A DNA stretch of 64,000 nucleotides from Acinetobacter vivianii (GCF_014635885.1 NZ_BMDR01000001.1:372001-436000), one strand, 5' to 3'; counted from the stretch's first letter, positions 28,620 to 38,619 are shown. Notes: generated by a model not told the origin, from the sequence alone. Translations and numbers: made by a program.

Positions 28620-29342
28620 TTAATTGCTTTGTACTATGTATGTAATGACATCATTATTATTAAATTGCCAATAACCCTGATATTCAGGCTTTAATCCATA
28701 ACAATTTTCGGTTTTTTGATCAAATTTTAAAATAGCTGATTGATTTTTCATGTTCATTTCAACCGTTGTGGCTTCCAAGAAATCAATATAATTTTGAGCA
28801 ACTGGATAAACAGCTTTATAGAGACTTTCCTTTAAAGAAAAAATAAGCGTCAGGTATGCACGAAAACTTAAATATTGCGAGATTTCGGCTTGCCATAATC
28901 TTTGTTCGCATGGAGTCAAAATCAGTGCTGCACTTTCCTCGGCAAAACTAGTCTCAACGATTCGTTCTATATCTATACCTAAATATTCAGATTGCGATGA
29001 AATCGCCACAATCACCTGCTCATTTGAATGACTGATACTGCCAATAAAGCCTTTAGGCCATTGCGGTAATTTTAGCTGCGTCGAATTAATACACATTAAG
29101 CAATTAAAATGTTGTTGCAAGATGGCTTGTGCCAGAATACGTCCTGCAAAAAACTCATTGAGGCGTTTTGCGCTGGCATTTTCCAAGTAACTCGGTCGTT
29201 CAAGTGTATAAGACTGTCGAATCTGGTTGATTATTGGAATGTCTGCACGATAACAAATCGTGTTTGCTGTAAGTGGGATCAGTGTTGCATGTTGCAGGCA
29301 AGCTGATGCTAGCGTTGGTGGAATTTCTAAAAAATAATTCAT
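28620..29342 (-). CDS. entD: 4'-phosphopantetheinyl transferase, EntD-like
   Basis: This protein of 240 residues attaches phosphopantetheine to the serines of the EntB carrier and the two NRPS carrier domains. It shows the EntD/Sfp signatures GSISHSN near 108, LGIDIE near 125 with the magnesium-binding acidic pair, and FSLKESLYKAVYP near 170. I start at the ATG at 29342. A TTG one codon upstream is also open. It is convergent with entS, and a 17-of-19 Fur-box-like site lies 44 bp upstream, the best one in the window. It is therefore probably induced by iron limitation with the rest of the locus. Confidence 0.92.
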   Translation of the reverse strand: MNYFLEIPPTLASACLQHATLIPLTANTICYRADIPIINQIRQSYTLERPSYLENASAKRLNEFFAGRILAQAILQQHFNCLMCINSTQLKLPQWPKGFIGSISHSNEQVIVAISSQSEYLGIDIERIVETSFAEESAALILTPCEQRLWQAEISQYLSFRAYLTLIFSLKESLYKAVYPVAQNYIDFLEATTVEMNMKNQSAILKFDQKTENCYGLKPEYQGYWQFNNNDVITYIVQSN

Positions 29343-29385
29343 CAAGTGTTACAGGTATTATTGCCTGAACATTATACATAATTAA

Positions 29386-29404
29386 GATAATGATTATTAT
29401 TATC
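29386..29404. promoter_or_regulatory. Strong Fur-box-like palindrome
   Basis: GATAATGATTATTATTATC matches 17 of 19 positions of the E. coli Fur consensus by hand count. It lies 44 bp upstream of the PPTase start and 124 bp upstream of the divergent D-serine dehydratase gene. Confidence 0.8.
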
Positions 29405-29527
29405 TAAAACCTTCATTCTTTTTATCGCTTAAATTTCATTTTCTTGTTTTAATCTTGATTTGACTGAAATCATGCTCCAAAAATAAAATTATCTTAGCCC
29501 GTTGACTATACTTATAATCCAAATTTT

Positions 29528-30865
29528 ATGAGAAACCGAATGGATTCGAATCAACTTCAAGACCTTGTTGCACGCTATCCGATTGTGAAAGATCTGATTG
29601 AACTTAAAGAGACGATCTGGTTTAACTCCACATTTACTACACTTGAGCAGGGTTTACCGTATGTTGGCCTGACTCAAGATGATATTGATGATGCTCGTGA
29701 TCGTTTACAACGTTTTGCACCCTACCTCATGGCGGTTTTTCCAGAAACCAGTGTAAGTCATGGCATTATTGAATCAGAGCTTAGCGCAATCCCTTATATG
29801 CAAAAGTCTCTTGAAACGCACTTCCATCAGATCATTACAGGCAAACTATGGCTGAAAAAAGACAGCCATTTGCCTATTTCTGGATCAATTAAAGCACGTG
29901 GAGGGATCTATGAAGTGTTATTTCGAGCCGAGCAACTGGCCTTACAAGCGAATTTGCTCACTATTCAAGATGATTATGCCAAACTGAATAGTCCAGAATT
30001 TAGAAAATTTTTTGGTCAATACAGCATCGCTGTCGGCTCAACAGGTAATTTAGGACTTTCCATTGGCATCATGAGTGCCAAACTGGGCTTTGATGTGACG
30101 GTTCATATGTCTGCCGATGCACGGCAATGGAAAAAAGACAAATTACGCGCTCATGGGGTTACCGTAATTGAGTATGAGCAAGATTACGGCATTGCGGTAC
30201 AGGAAGGCCGTAAAGCAGCGTTAAAGAATCCCAATTGCTTTTTTATTGATGATGAAAACTCTAAGACCCTGTTCTTGGGCTATGCCGTTGCGGGTGAACG
30301 TTTAAAGAAACAGCTGGATCAACATCATATTATTGTGGATCAAGCACATCCTTTATTTGTTTATCTACCTTGCGGTGTCGGTGGTGGCCCTGGAGGTGTT
30401 GCATTTGGTCTAAAAATGGCGTTTGGCGATCACGTGCATTGCATCTTTGCCGAACCTACCCACTCCCCATGTATGTTACTCGGTGTCGCGACGGGGCTAC
30501 ATGATGAAATCTCAGTTCAGGATATTGGTATTGACAATATTACGGCGGCAGATGGTCTCGCCGTGGGACGTGCTTCGGGCTTTGTCGGCCGTGCCATGCA
30601 ACGATTGTTAGATGGTTTTTATACACTAGACGATCAAACCATGTATAGCTTACTCGGAATGCTCAACCAGTCCGAAAATCTGAAACTTGAGCCTTCTGCA
30701 CTCGCAGGTATGTTAGGGCCAATTCTAGTGAGTAAACATCAAAGTTATGCGGACTTACATCAATTTACTGAGCAGCAGTTACAGCATGCCAATCATATTG
30801 TATGGGGGACTGGCGGTGGGATGGTTCCCATAGAGGAAATGCAAAATTATCTGACTAAAGCTTAA
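29528..30865 (+). CDS. dsdA: D-serine dehydratase (D-serine ammonia-lyase)
   Basis: This 445-residue cytoplasmic PLP enzyme converts D-serine to pyruvate and ammonia. The whole sequence follows Dsd[12 protein letters not shown] near 20, [13 protein letters not shown] near 40, and [21 protein letters not shown] near 118 with the PLP lysine in SIKARGG. The glycine-rich phosphate loop ([10 protein letters not shown]) is near 287. No DsdC-type regulator or DsdX permease adjoins it. It is divergent from the PPTase gene and shares its promoter region. A second in-frame ATG at 29540 could also be used. The link to the serine-containing siderophore, if any, is unproven. Confidence 0.93.
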   Translation: MRNRMDSNQLQDLVARYPIVKDLIELKETIWFNSTFTTLEQGLPYVGLTQDDIDDARDRLQRFAPYLMAVFPETSVSHGIIESELSAIPYMQKSLETHFHQIITGKLWLKKDSHLPISGSIKARGGIYEVLFRAEQLALQANLLTIQDDYAKLNSPEFRKFFGQYSIAVGSTGNLGLSIGIMSAKLGFDVTVHMSADARQWKKDKLRAHGVTVIEYEQDYGIAVQEGRKAALKNPNCFFIDDENSKTLFLGYAVAGERLKKQLDQHHIIVDQAHPLFVYLPCGVGGGPGGVAFGLKMAFGDHVHCIFAEPTHSPCMLLGVATGLHDEISVQDIGIDNITAADGLAVGRASGFVGRAMQRLLDGFYTLDDQTMYSLLGMLNQSENLKLEPSALAGMLGPILVSKHQSYADLHQFTEQQLQHANHIVWGTGGGMVPIEEMQNYLTKA

Positions 30866-30880
30866 AGCCCCTCTTTAAAC

Positions 30881-30916
30881 ATTCCAACAGCACGGCAGAA
30901 GTCACGCTGTTGGAAT
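30881..30916 (+). terminator. Terminator after dsdA
   Basis: ATTCCAACAGC (30881-30891) pairs exactly with GCTGTTGGAAT (30906-30916), followed by ATTTAT. It lies between dsdA and the convergent DUF1302 gene. Confidence 0.7.
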
Positions 30917-30940
30917 ATTTATATGATTTACTTAAATGAA

Positions 30941-32773
30941 TTAAAAACTATATTTAAAAGCAAGTGATATAAAGTCTCTGTCATCAATCGTACTAAAGTC
31001 ATTTGATCCAAAAAAGTTTTGATAAATGACTTCTGCTGAATATTTTTGTCGAAAATTTGCCGATACTGCTGCTGCCAGACTCATTTGCCCTTCCTGAAAG
31101 TTCTGGCTATATCCAGATACATCATGGCGGAAAGTTAAACTTGGTGTAATTACAGTTGCAGGTAAAAGATCTTTATAAGTTAAGGCCGCGCGTAGCCGAT
31201 AACCATAGGACCATTCACTAAAAAAACCGTCTTTATTGCAATAACGTTCATTCAAATGATCAACAGTATCATTCGGAAGATTTGCTGTTCCATACGGCGT
31301 ACACTTAAAGTCACCTGTTTCTGAATCATAAGCACCTGTTGATAATTCACTGCGACCAAAAACGCCAACTCGACCAAACCGATGATTGCCAATATTGGCG
31401 ATATGATTGACAGCAAATTCAGCTCCCAAAGACAAGCTATTTGCTTTAAAAATGCCTGCAATCGAATCACTGGCGCCGATGGAGAATTGTGTGACAGGCA
31501 GACGCACATAACCTTGCAGATACTCTCCAAAATCAGCAGCAACACCCGCAGGTTTGAGTGGTGTTTCTTTTGAGAGTACCTGAGCGTAAACAATATCTGT
31601 TCCATTCAACTGTAAGGGTTGATTAGGTTTATAGCTCAATTCACTGAACAGATTGGTTGTGCCTATTTTTCCAGATAGGCTTAGACCGTACATTTTAATA
31701 TTTTCAGGATAAATAGAGAAAAAGCGTGCTGTTTTAAAATTTTCAACCCCAGCACCAATCACGGCGATCCCATCAAAGTTTGCATTGCGATGATGATAAT
31801 TCGCGAAATAAACACCTAATTCAGCTTGATTCAGGCTCGATAAATTCCGTTTCAGTGCAACACCATATTGTCCACTGTCCTTTGCATAATGACTGGCTGA
31901 ACGAGGGATGTAGGTTTGTGCCTTAGCGGCAGTTTCCGTTAACTTATCACCCGGTGTCACCGTTAACATAATCGGCCCACAATTTTCTGGGACAAAATCC
32001 GAAATTGCAAAAAATGTCCCACAACCATCTACCACAGAGGGTCTAAACTTAAATTGATAGAATCCTTCTAGTTTTAAGTTTGGCTGAATCTGAGCTTCAA
32101 AAGAGAACATCTCAACAGGAATCATCCGCTCCTTGGCTTCACTGGCAGGTCGATTGATGGCAGCAAAATCAAAGGCGCTGACCGAGTTCAAGCCATTTTG
32201 AAAAAATTGGGATTTCCCCCAATTCAGGCTATGTTTACCAACTTTCAGGTTAAGATGTTGGTTTGAATTCAATTCAATATTTTTCCAAAGATAGGCATCC
32301 CATAGCTCAATCCCCTTAAACTTAACCAAACTAGGCCACTCAGAATCATCGAAAGGTTTTAAATCACCTTCCCCCGTTTCATAAGCATGGTCATACCAAT
32401 ATTTAGCGCTCAATACCGCACCTTGCTGCTTGCCCACTAAACGGAATTCGCTAAAACCTTTAACGATTTGTGAGATGGCATCACCCCGATCAAAGTTGGC
32501 ACGGCCATCATCACCGTTAATATCAACACTCATGCCATTTTTGCCAATATGATTGGCATCGGGTTTATACAATAAGGCGGCTGATGGTGCTTGAGTACTC
32601 CAACTGGCACCCAAGGCGATAGTGGTGTTACTTTCTAAGCTCCAGTCTTCATTGATCTTATAACTGGCTGCTGAAGTATCTGAAAGTGAACAAAGCAGTC
32701 CCAATAGCACAGTTGTTTGAGCGAGGACGCGAGCAGTTATTTGTTCATTTGAATCTTTAACATGACAAACCAT
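30941..32773 (-). CDS. DUF1302 family outer-membrane-type protein
   Basis: This protein of about 610 residues has a signal-peptide-like start (hydrophobic run VLAQTTVLLGLLCSL ending near SAASY). A long beta-rich body follows, ending in an aromatic residue (FISLAFKYSF) as outer-membrane barrels do. Features such as the GDAISQ segment and HSLNWGKSQFFQNG fit DUF1302 proteins, which are often found beside DUF1329 proteins and esterases in Pseudomonas-type genomes. Their job is not settled. I chose the ATG at 32773, preceded by GGAG. The frame is open 32 codons further, but that part does not look like a signal peptide. A small hydrolase and an AraC regulator lie upstream, so regulated uptake of a lipid-like or sterol-like compound is possible. 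Confidence 0.75.
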   Translation of the reverse strand: MVCHVKDSNEQITARVLAQTTVLLGLLCSLSDTSAASYKINEDWSLESNTTIALGASWSTQAPSAALLYKPDANHIGKNGMSVDINGDDGRANFDRGDAISQIVKGFSEFRLVGKQQGAVLSAKYWYDHAYETGEGDLKPFDDSEWPSLVKFKGIELWDAYLWKNIELNSNQHLNLKVGKHSLNWGKSQFFQNGLNSVSAFDFAAINRPASEAKERMIPVEMFSFEAQIQPNLKLEGFYQFKFRPSVVDGCGTFFAISDFVPENCGPIMLTVTPGDKLTETAAKAQTYIPRSASHYAKDSGQYGVALKRNLSSLNQAELGVYFANYHHRNANFDGIAVIGAGVENFKTARFFSIYPENIKMYGLSLSGKIGTTNLFSELSYKPNQPLQLNGTDIVYAQVLSKETPLKPAGVAADFGEYLQGYVRLPVTQFSIGASDSIAGIFKANSLSLGAEFAVNHIANIGNHRFGRVGVFGRSELSTGAYDSETGDFKCTPYGTANLPNDTVDHLNERYCNKDGFFSEWSYGYRLRAALTYKDLLPATVITPSLTFRHDVSGYSQNFQEGQMSLAAAVSANFRQKYSAEVIYQNFFGSNDFSTIDDRDFISLAFKYSF

Positions 32774-33006
32774 ATCATCTCCATATCGATATGATGTATG
32801 AATAATCGACACCTGATCCATTGAGCAAAATGCAATCATTTCAGGACGTTCTATTTTTGTTTTAAGCAAACGGGCTAAAACCCAGTTTTCCGATGAGTTT
32901 GTTTATGCTTTAAGGTGTGTGGTGCTTAGATGCAAAATCAAAGAAATGTAGCCAAATCTGGTTTCGACATAGGGAAATCTTATGGATTGATCTATAGCAA
33001 CCTCAG

Positions 33007-33600
33007 TTATGCAATTAGGCTTGGTTGATCAGCTTTACAATCCAATTGCTGAATCAATTGTTCTGCCTGAGGCCACGGACCAAAACCAGATGCAGGATTA
33101 AGATGTCCAACAGCACCTAAATTAATCAATGTACTGCCCCATGTTTTCGCCATTGCTGCCACTGCATTAAAATGCGCTAGTGGATCATTGACACTCGCTG
33201 CCACAATACTTGGAAATGGCAGCACTTGATTAGGCAATGGCGACCATCCTGCTTGTCTGAGCATTTTGGGTGAAGGATAATGTTCTGGCCAAACGTCATT
33301 CAAGTCAGGTGGTGTCACCAGCAATGCTCCTTGAATAGGATGTTGATATCGTGCAGCCCAATGGATCGTCATCAGAACCCCTGCACTATGCGCTACCAGA
33401 ATCACTGGACCCTGTATTTTTTCCAGTTCAGCCTGTATCGCAGTAACACGTTTTGCATAGTTAAGCTTATCTTCTTGCAAAGGTGGCACTGAACGGACCT
33501 TGGCTAAGCGTGCTTCTAGAATGGTTTGCCAATGCGAAGCCACATGGTCACGCAAACCTGGGATAATTAAAACTGTCGCCTCTGTTTGTATTTTTTCCAT
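33007..33600 (-). CDS. Alpha/beta hydrolase of the RBBP9/YdeN family
   Basis: This protein of 197 residues has the RBBP9 (DUF1234-type serine hydrolase) fold. Its signatures are VLIIPGLRDHVASHWQ at the start, the nucleophile elbow AHSAGVL near residue 72 and ASVNDPLAHF as the acid region. The histidine lies in GAVGHLNPASGFGPWP. Such small cytoplasmic hydrolases act on unknown esters or amides. I start at the ATG at 33600. The longer frame begins with TTG. It is upstream of the DUF1302 gene on the same strand, 233 bp away, and divergent from an AraC regulator at 33901. Confidence 0.85.
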   Translation of the reverse strand: MEKIQTEATVLIIPGLRDHVASHWQTILEARLAKVRSVPPLQEDKLNYAKRVTAIQAELEKIQGPVILVAHSAGVLMTIHWAARYQHPIQGALLVTPPDLNDVWPEHYPSPKMLRQAGWSPLPNQVLPFPSIVAASVNDPLAHFNAVAAMAKTWGSTLINLGAVGHLNPASGFGPWPQAEQLIQQLDCKADQPSLIA

Positions 33601-33900
33601 CTTTACACCAATCAACCCTTGTTTTGATAAAAATAACGGGGACGCATCACGTCACATTCAACATAGAGGGTCAATAGAATGTCCGATATACCTAGCACGA
33701 CAGGCACTTTTCATTTGATGACATCGCAATTCAAACGATCTCATATATATCAATATGCTTTGCAGAAAAAGTCGCTTCAAAAACAACAATCATCGTGCCA
33801 ACATGGATTTATGTAAGCCTTGGTACTTTTCGAAACACGGTATTTTAGTTATAAATAAAGCATAACTAGGAAGGTTATTTTTAAAAATCGGGAGATCAGC

Positions 33901-34917
33901 ATGGTGCCACTTGCCCACACTGCTGTGCTTAAAAATTATTTAGATGTCAGCCAGCAATTAGACCTGAATCCATACCAGCTTTTGTCCGATGCAGGCATTT
34001 ATCCTGCACAGCTACAAGATAGTACACAGCGTATTCCAGTCGATAAAGCCGTGATGCTACTGGAACAATCAGCACAATTGAGTGGTTGTGAATCCTTCGG
34101 TTTACATATGGCAGAACAACGTCAGCTCGCAGATTTTGGTGAGTTGAGTTTATTATTAAGCTATCAGCACACCTTGCGTGATGCCTTATACACAATTGTT
34201 CAGTATCGGAACCTGATCAATAATGCACTGGAAATGTATATCGAGGAGGTCGATCATACAGTCATTATTCGAGTCGAAGTGATCACTGCGTCAATAGCAT
34301 ACAGCCGCCAAGCCATCGATCTTGCTTTAGGCATTACCCATCGTTTCTGTGCTGCATTGTTGCAGAAATGGCAGCCTTTGAGTGTTCATTTTACCCACAA
34401 TGCACCTTATGATATGGCAATGCACCAACGCATTTTTGGTTGCTCGCTTGAGTTTGGCAGTGAATTTAACGGTATTGTTTGTAATGCAACAGAGTTGGAT
34501 AAAATCAATCCACATGCCAACACTACGATGCTGGCACATGCCAAGCGGTTTCTTGAAACAGATCTATTGCATCGGGAAAGTGAGTCTTCGATTATTTTTG
34601 ATATTCGTAAAAGTATTCATCTGCTGTTGCCTATGGGGCGTGCCACGATTGATCAAGTCGCTCATACTCATGGAATCAACGTTCGTACTCTACAGCGCCG
34701 CCTAGAAGCTGCGCAGACCAGCTTCAGTTTGCTGATCAATGATGCACGTCGCAATCTCGTCTTTCGTTATCTTAAAAACCTGAATTATTCTTTAAGCCAA
34801 GTCTCTGACATTTTAGGTTATTCAATGCCAAGCTCATTTACTCGCTGGTTTAGCAGTGAGTTTGGCATGTCTCCAACCACTTGGCGTAATAACAACAAGA
34901 CAGTTATGAAGTCCTAA
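33901..34917 (+). CDS. AraC-family transcriptional regulator (OruR/ArgR-like)
   Basis: This 338-residue regulator has an N-terminal effector domain of the Arabinose_bd type at about 10-205. The C-terminal AraC HTH at about 235-335 includes RTLQRRLEAAQTSFSLLINDARR and LSQVSDILGYSMPSSFTRWFSSEFGMSP. It follows a 300-bp gap from the divergent hydrolase gene, with GGGAG before the start. It probably controls that hydrolase and the DUF1302 gene, by position only. It is the second regulator of this type in the window. Confidence 0.85.
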   Translation: MVPLAHTAVLKNYLDVSQQLDLNPYQLLSDAGIYPAQLQDSTQRIPVDKAVMLLEQSAQLSGCESFGLHMAEQRQLADFGELSLLLSYQHTLRDALYTIVQYRNLINNALEMYIEEVDHTVIIRVEVITASIAYSRQAIDLALGITHRFCAALLQKWQPLSVHFTHNAPYDMAMHQRIFGCSLEFGSEFNGIVCNATELDKINPHANTTMLAHAKRFLETDLLHRESESSIIFDIRKSIHLLLPMGRATIDQVAHTHGINVRTLQRRLEAAQTSFSLLINDARRNLVFRYLKNLNYSLSQVSDILGYSMPSSFTRWFSSEFGMSPTTWRNNNKTVMKS

Positions 34918-35306
34918 TAAGAGATTTTTAGATCAGAGTTGAATTTGGTATTCACTCCACATCGTAGACTTAAGTTTAGCTCGTAATATGATACTCGAAA
35001 TCGCCATCTGCAACCTGCGTAGTCTTTGTAAGATACTTTTTTGCAATTTAATTAGATAAATGCAAGAAATGAACAGGTTTTGCAGATGAGCAATGCTAAA
35101 GCTGCGCAAGATGGTTGCCCTTGCGGAGCTACGCTCTTTATACCGAAATGAGAAACAACGTTTCGTAAGGTAGGTCGAACCGAAGGTTAATCCTGCAATG
35201 GGATAAAAATTCAGTATGACTACGTTATGGTTACTTATTATCAAGATTTTCAAAATAAATTTAGATCAACTTAAGGTCACCCCTTAGATATCCAGCTCAT
35301 CATCCT
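34918..35306. other. Gene-free stretch, possibly degenerate
   Basis: This 389-bp gap is less AT-rich than other gaps and holds a 106-codon minus-strand open frame (34933-35253). That frame has Arg/Ser/Ile-rich composition, no ribosome site and no domain that I can recognise. It may be a remnant of a mobile or repetitive element. I see no inverted terminal repeat or transposase motif, so I do not call it a gene. Confidence 0.3.
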
Positions 35307-36311
35307 TTAGAACATCCAATGCATCAATAGCAAAACCAATACCACCAAGAAAATGGTTTCGCCTAACATCAGCAAAATCGGTTTGATTCCGACAGAAGCC
35401 AGTTCCTTCAGCTGTGTTTTCATCCCTAAGGCACTAATTGCAATCACCAAACACCATTTCGATAATTCATTAATCCCTTGCTGCGCCATGTTTGGAACCC
35501 AACCAGTACTATTTATACAGGCAAGAATCAAGAAACCGACTGCAAACCAAGGTAATAAAGGTGAATGCTTACCTGTGGCATCTCCGCCTTGCATACGTGT
35601 AATCAATGCTGCACAGATAATGACAGGCAATAACATGGCAACACGCATTAATTTGACCACAGTTGCGGTATCGCCCGTTTCTGGTGACATGCTATATCCT
35701 GCTCCCACAACTTGAGCAACATCATGGATGGTTGCCCCTAGAAATACCCCTGCCTGCTGTGGTGATAATTCTAGCCATCGTGCAATCATTGGATAAACAA
35801 TCATAGCCAAAGTCGACAATGCAGAAACCCCAATGACGGTAAATAAAGTGGCTTTTTCTTTTTGAGGATGTTGAGGAAATGCTGCCGACAAGGCCAAAGC
35901 TACGGATGCACCACAAATTGCAGTTGCCCCACCCGTTAGCATCCCGAACAGTTTTTTGAACCCCAGAATTTTCGCCGTTATTACCGAAACTGAAATCGTC
36001 ACGATCACCAATGTCACCACCAATACAATCGGTTGCCAGCCCAAAGCAGTAATTTGTCCTAGCGTAATCCGCATACCCAACAAGGCGATCCCGATGCGTA
36101 ACACTGTTCGTGCCGTAAATTCGATGCCTGCTTTACATTGACTTTCACTAGAAAGAAAGTTCAAGCCCATTCCCAATAGCAAAGCAAATAACATCACGGG
36201 TGCACCATAATGCTCTGATAGAAAACAGGCGGCTGCTGCGACAACCGTACTGACTATAAAACCAGGCATTAACTCACGGGTGCGTAGACGAAAATCCATG
36301 AATTTATTCAT
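35307..36311 (-). CDS. YeiH-family putative sulfate/sulfonate exporter (UPF0324)
   Basis: This 334-residue integral membrane protein has about ten hydrophobic segments and the YeiH/UPF0324 landmarks MGLNFLS near 48 and ALLGMRITLGQI near 78. GGATAICGASVALALSAAFP is near 127 and FLGATIHDVAQVVGAGYSMS near 190. Family members are annotated as sulfate or small-anion exporters, mostly by prediction. A perfect AGGAGG precedes the ATG at 36311, inside the end of the Rieske gene, with which it overlaps by 8 bp. It is the last gene of the minus-strand run that begins at 41698. The adjoining TauD-like gene makes sulphur-anion disposal conceivable. Confidence 0.85.
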   Translation of the reverse strand: MNKFMDFRLRTRELMPGFIVSTVVAAAACFLSEHYGAPVMLFALLLGMGLNFLSSESQCKAGIEFTARTVLRIGIALLGMRITLGQITALGWQPIVLVVTLVIVTISVSVITAKILGFKKLFGMLTGGATAICGASVALALSAAFPQHPQKEKATLFTVIGVSALSTLAMIVYPMIARWLELSPQQAGVFLGATIHDVAQVVGAGYSMSPETGDTATVVKLMRVAMLLPVIICAALITRMQGGDATGKHSPLLPWFAVGFLILACINSTGWVPNMAQQGINELSKWCLVIAISALGMKTQLKELASVGIKPILLMLGETIFLVVLVLLLMHWMF

Positions 36312-36630
36312 TATTTCCTCCTGAACCTATCAGGATAAATAGCTGCTCTGCATCAATCTCAACAGAATAAGCCGCTACTTTTAAATGCTTTGAATTCAAC
36401 ATATATCCCGTTGCCAGATCGAAGACCAAACCATGCGCACAACAACGAATCGCTTGCCCTTCTAATTTGCCACCAAATAAAGAAGCACCTTGATGTGGAC
36501 AGCGATCCTCAATCGCATAAAACTGTGTACCGATATGAAAGAGTGCGATATTTTTCCCCTCAATTTGAAGAAAGGCTCTCGCGCCTGAGGCAGGGATTTT
36601 TTCCTGTGGAACCTGAAAACGAGTAGTCAT
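36304..36630 (-). CDS. Rieske [2Fe-2S] ferredoxin-like protein
   Basis: This 108-residue single-domain Rieske protein binds its cluster through Cys44-X-His46 (RCPHQG) and Cys63-X2-His66 (RCCAHGLVF). Similar small soluble Rieske proteins supply electrons to dioxygenases or form the small subunit of nitrite-reductase-like enzymes. The conserved proline loop motif G..F.. is present. It lies 5 bp after the DsbA/FrnE gene stop and overlaps the YeiH gene. No Rieske oxygenase large subunit or dedicated reductase is visible nearby, so its partner is unknown. Confidence 0.88.
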   Translation of the reverse strand: MTTRFQVPQEKIPASGARAFLQIEGKNIALFHIGTQFYAIEDRCPHQGASLFGGKLEGQAIRCCAHGLVFDLATGYMLNSKHLKVAAYSVEIDAEQLFILIGSGGNNE

Positions 36631-36635
36631 TACGC

Positions 36636-37283
36636 TTACCCTTGCACCACCAATGCTTCTAACATTGCTTGATAGAGCACATCGACTGAATGTGCACCAG
36701 CCAAGGTTAGATAACCATCAAAAATAAAATAAGGTACGCCATTTGCCCCTGTATAGGTTGACTGAATAGCTGGATTGACTGCCATCCATCCACTCCCTTG
36801 TTCATTCACTGAATAACCACATTGCTTAAGAATCCTTTTTAGTACAGCGCTATCCCCCAAGTTTTCACCAGCTTGGAAATAGGCTGTAAAAAGCTGCTCC
36901 AGTAAATGATTCGCTTGTTGGGATGTTCCCATCTTAAAAACGCTTTGAAACATGTGGTGGGCTTGGGCCGTGTTCGGCATCCATTGAATTTTTTCAAAAT
37001 GCAGCTCAACGCCAACGGTCTTGGCGGCTTGACGAACTTGCACTTGACGTTGCTTTACAGCATCCAGACTGCCTAGGCGTTTTTGATAAAACTGTTTGAA
37101 ATCGACACCCTCTATCGGTATCTCGGGCAGTAGCTGCATACTGTGCCAATTCACAATTACCTCAACCTCTGGATCACGGTGTTGTAATTGGGCAATCGCA
37201 GCCTGTAGCTGATGTTTGCCGATCAAGCACCAAGGGCAAATAAAATCAAAAAACACATCGATATTTAATTCACGCATCATCAT
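36636..37283 (-). CDS. DsbA-family (FrnE-like) thioredoxin-fold oxidoreductase
   Basis: This 215-residue protein without a signal peptide has the FrnE/DsbA-like thioredoxin fold. The redox motif CPWC is at Cys16-Cys19 (VFFDFICPWCLIG) and the cis-Pro loop is GANGVPYFIFDG near 180. Cytoplasmic members act on disulphides, glutathione adducts or small molecules (2-hydroxychromene-2-carboxylate isomerase relatives). Its start overlaps the end of the MFS gene by 14 bp, showing one transcription unit. The function inside the pathway is unknown. Confidence 0.85.
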   Translation of the reverse strand: MMMRELNIDVFFDFICPWCLIGKHQLQAAIAQLQHRDPEVEVIVNWHSMQLLPEIPIEGVDFKQFYQKRLGSLDAVKQRQVQVRQAAKTVGVELHFEKIQWMPNTAQAHHMFQSVFKMGTSQQANHLLEQLFTAYFQAGENLGDSAVLKRILKQCGYSVNEQGSGWMAVNPAIQSTYTGANGVPYFIFDGYLTLAGAHSVDVLYQAMLEALVVQG

Positions 37284-38619
37284 TTTTCTTCCGCACTACA
37301 TCAACTGGACTTTCTAGATTGGGTAAAACTGCTTGATCAGTCAGCCGTGCAATATCTTGGTGGTAGTGGTTTTTGGCATAAAGAAATACGGCTGCCGCAA
37401 CAATGCTGACCAAAGGCATCAATTGAAAAGCATGATGTAAACCGATTACATCGGAGAGTTTGCCAATAATTAGAGGACCGAGTGCCAATCCCAATAAATT
37501 ATTGGCTAAAGTTAAGGTGGCAAAAGCTGTACTATGGACGCTGTTATGCGTTAGATTCGCCACCATCGCACTGGATGGGCCATTGGTTCCCAACGCAATA
37601 AACATCCCCATGCATATCAGCAACAATTGGGATTTTCCCGCAGGCATTGCAAACGCAGTCGAAAGTAGTAAACAACTCCCGATACAGTAACTGATTGCCA
37701 AACTGGCCTTACGATCTGGGCAGTTTTGACCAAAGCGGTCACTGAGCATCCCGCATAGAATGCTCCCGACAGCACTACACAGCACAATTACAGCTGCCAG
37801 TACACCTGCTGTATCGGTATTCATGCCGTAATAACGATTTAAATAACTCGGCATCCAGACAATGACGGTACCGCCAACAAATAGCTGGAAGCCACTACCA
37901 ATATAGGTGGCAATCACTGAGCGACTTGAATAAATGCTTTTTAAGCATTGTCTGGTTTGTTGCTGTTTTTGGCGGTTATGAGGTACTTTGCTGGTTAGAT
38001 TGACTCTTTTTTCTTTAACCACCACGGGATAAAGTAAGGCTAGAATAAGGCCAAACACTGCCATGCCACCAAATGCCCAGCGCCAGCCAAAATGCTCAGC
38101 CATCACCCCGCCTAGTGCCATCCCGAGAAATGAACCGAATACACCGCCTGCCATGAATGCACTGGCTAAAGTCGCCCGCATTTCACGTGGAAAAATCGCG
38201 ACCACCACTGCAATACCAACACTGCCATAAGCAGCCTCGCCTACACCGACCATAAAGCGGGCCACAAACATTTGCTGATAGTTTTCAGCAATAGCACAGC
38301 CCAAAGTCGCTAGGCTCCAGAGTACTGCCATAATGACCAAGCTTTTGACCCGCCCAAAACGGTCCGCCAGTAAGGATAAGGGTAAAGTTAAAATACCGAC
38401 CATCAAGGCGACAATGCCACTTAATAAGCCAAGCTGACTATCGGTCAAGGCCCATTCAGTTTTAATCAATGGAAATACTGCATTCAGTACTTGTCGAGAC
38501 ATATAGTCTGAAATCAACAAGCCAAATGTCAGCGCAAAGACTAACCATGCATAACGACGTGGTACATTCTTTGATGTATCGACGTGATCCGTATGTACGG
38601 TATATGGATGAGCACCCAT
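37270..38619 (-). CDS. MFS transporter, probable organic acid uptake
   Basis: This protein of 449 residues has twelve predicted membrane helices and the MFS motif LADRFGRVKS near residue 85. A second copy, GMLSDRFGQ, lies in the other half. It resembles the anion:cation symporter/ExuT-like or glycerol-3-phosphate-type branch that imports carboxylates. I chose the ATG at 38619 because AAGGAGG stands exactly 5 bases before it. The open frame runs 23 codons further upstream. It sits between the interrupted cleavage enzyme and FrnE genes in the same run and is presumably the importer of the compound this operon degrades. Confidence 0.85.
   Translation of the reverse strand: MGAHPYTVHTDHVDTSKNVPRRYAWLVFALTFGLLISDYMSRQVLNAVFPLIKTEWALTDSQLGLLSGIVALMVGILTLPLSLLADRFGRVKSLVIMAVLWSLATLGCAIAENYQQMFVARFMVGVGEAAYGSVGIAVVVAIFPREMRATLASAFMAGGVFGSFLGMALGGVMAEHFGWRWAFGGMAVFGLILALLYPVVVKEKRVNLTSKVPHNRQKQQQTRQCLKSIYSSRSVIATYIGSGFQLFVGGTVIVWMPSYLNRYYGMNTDTAGVLAAVIVLCSAVGSILCGMLSDRFGQNCPDRKASLAISYCIGSCLLLSTAFAMPAGKSQLLLICMGMFIALGTNGPSSAMVANLTHNSVHSTAFATLTLANNLLGLALGPLIIGKLSDVIGLHHAFQLMPLVSIVAAAVFLYAKNHYHQDIARLTDQAVLPNLESPVDVVRKKNDDA

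Noticed and set aside
34933..35253. A 106-codon minus-strand open frame
   Set aside because: It has no ribosome site, no domain and odd composition, so it is not called as a gene.
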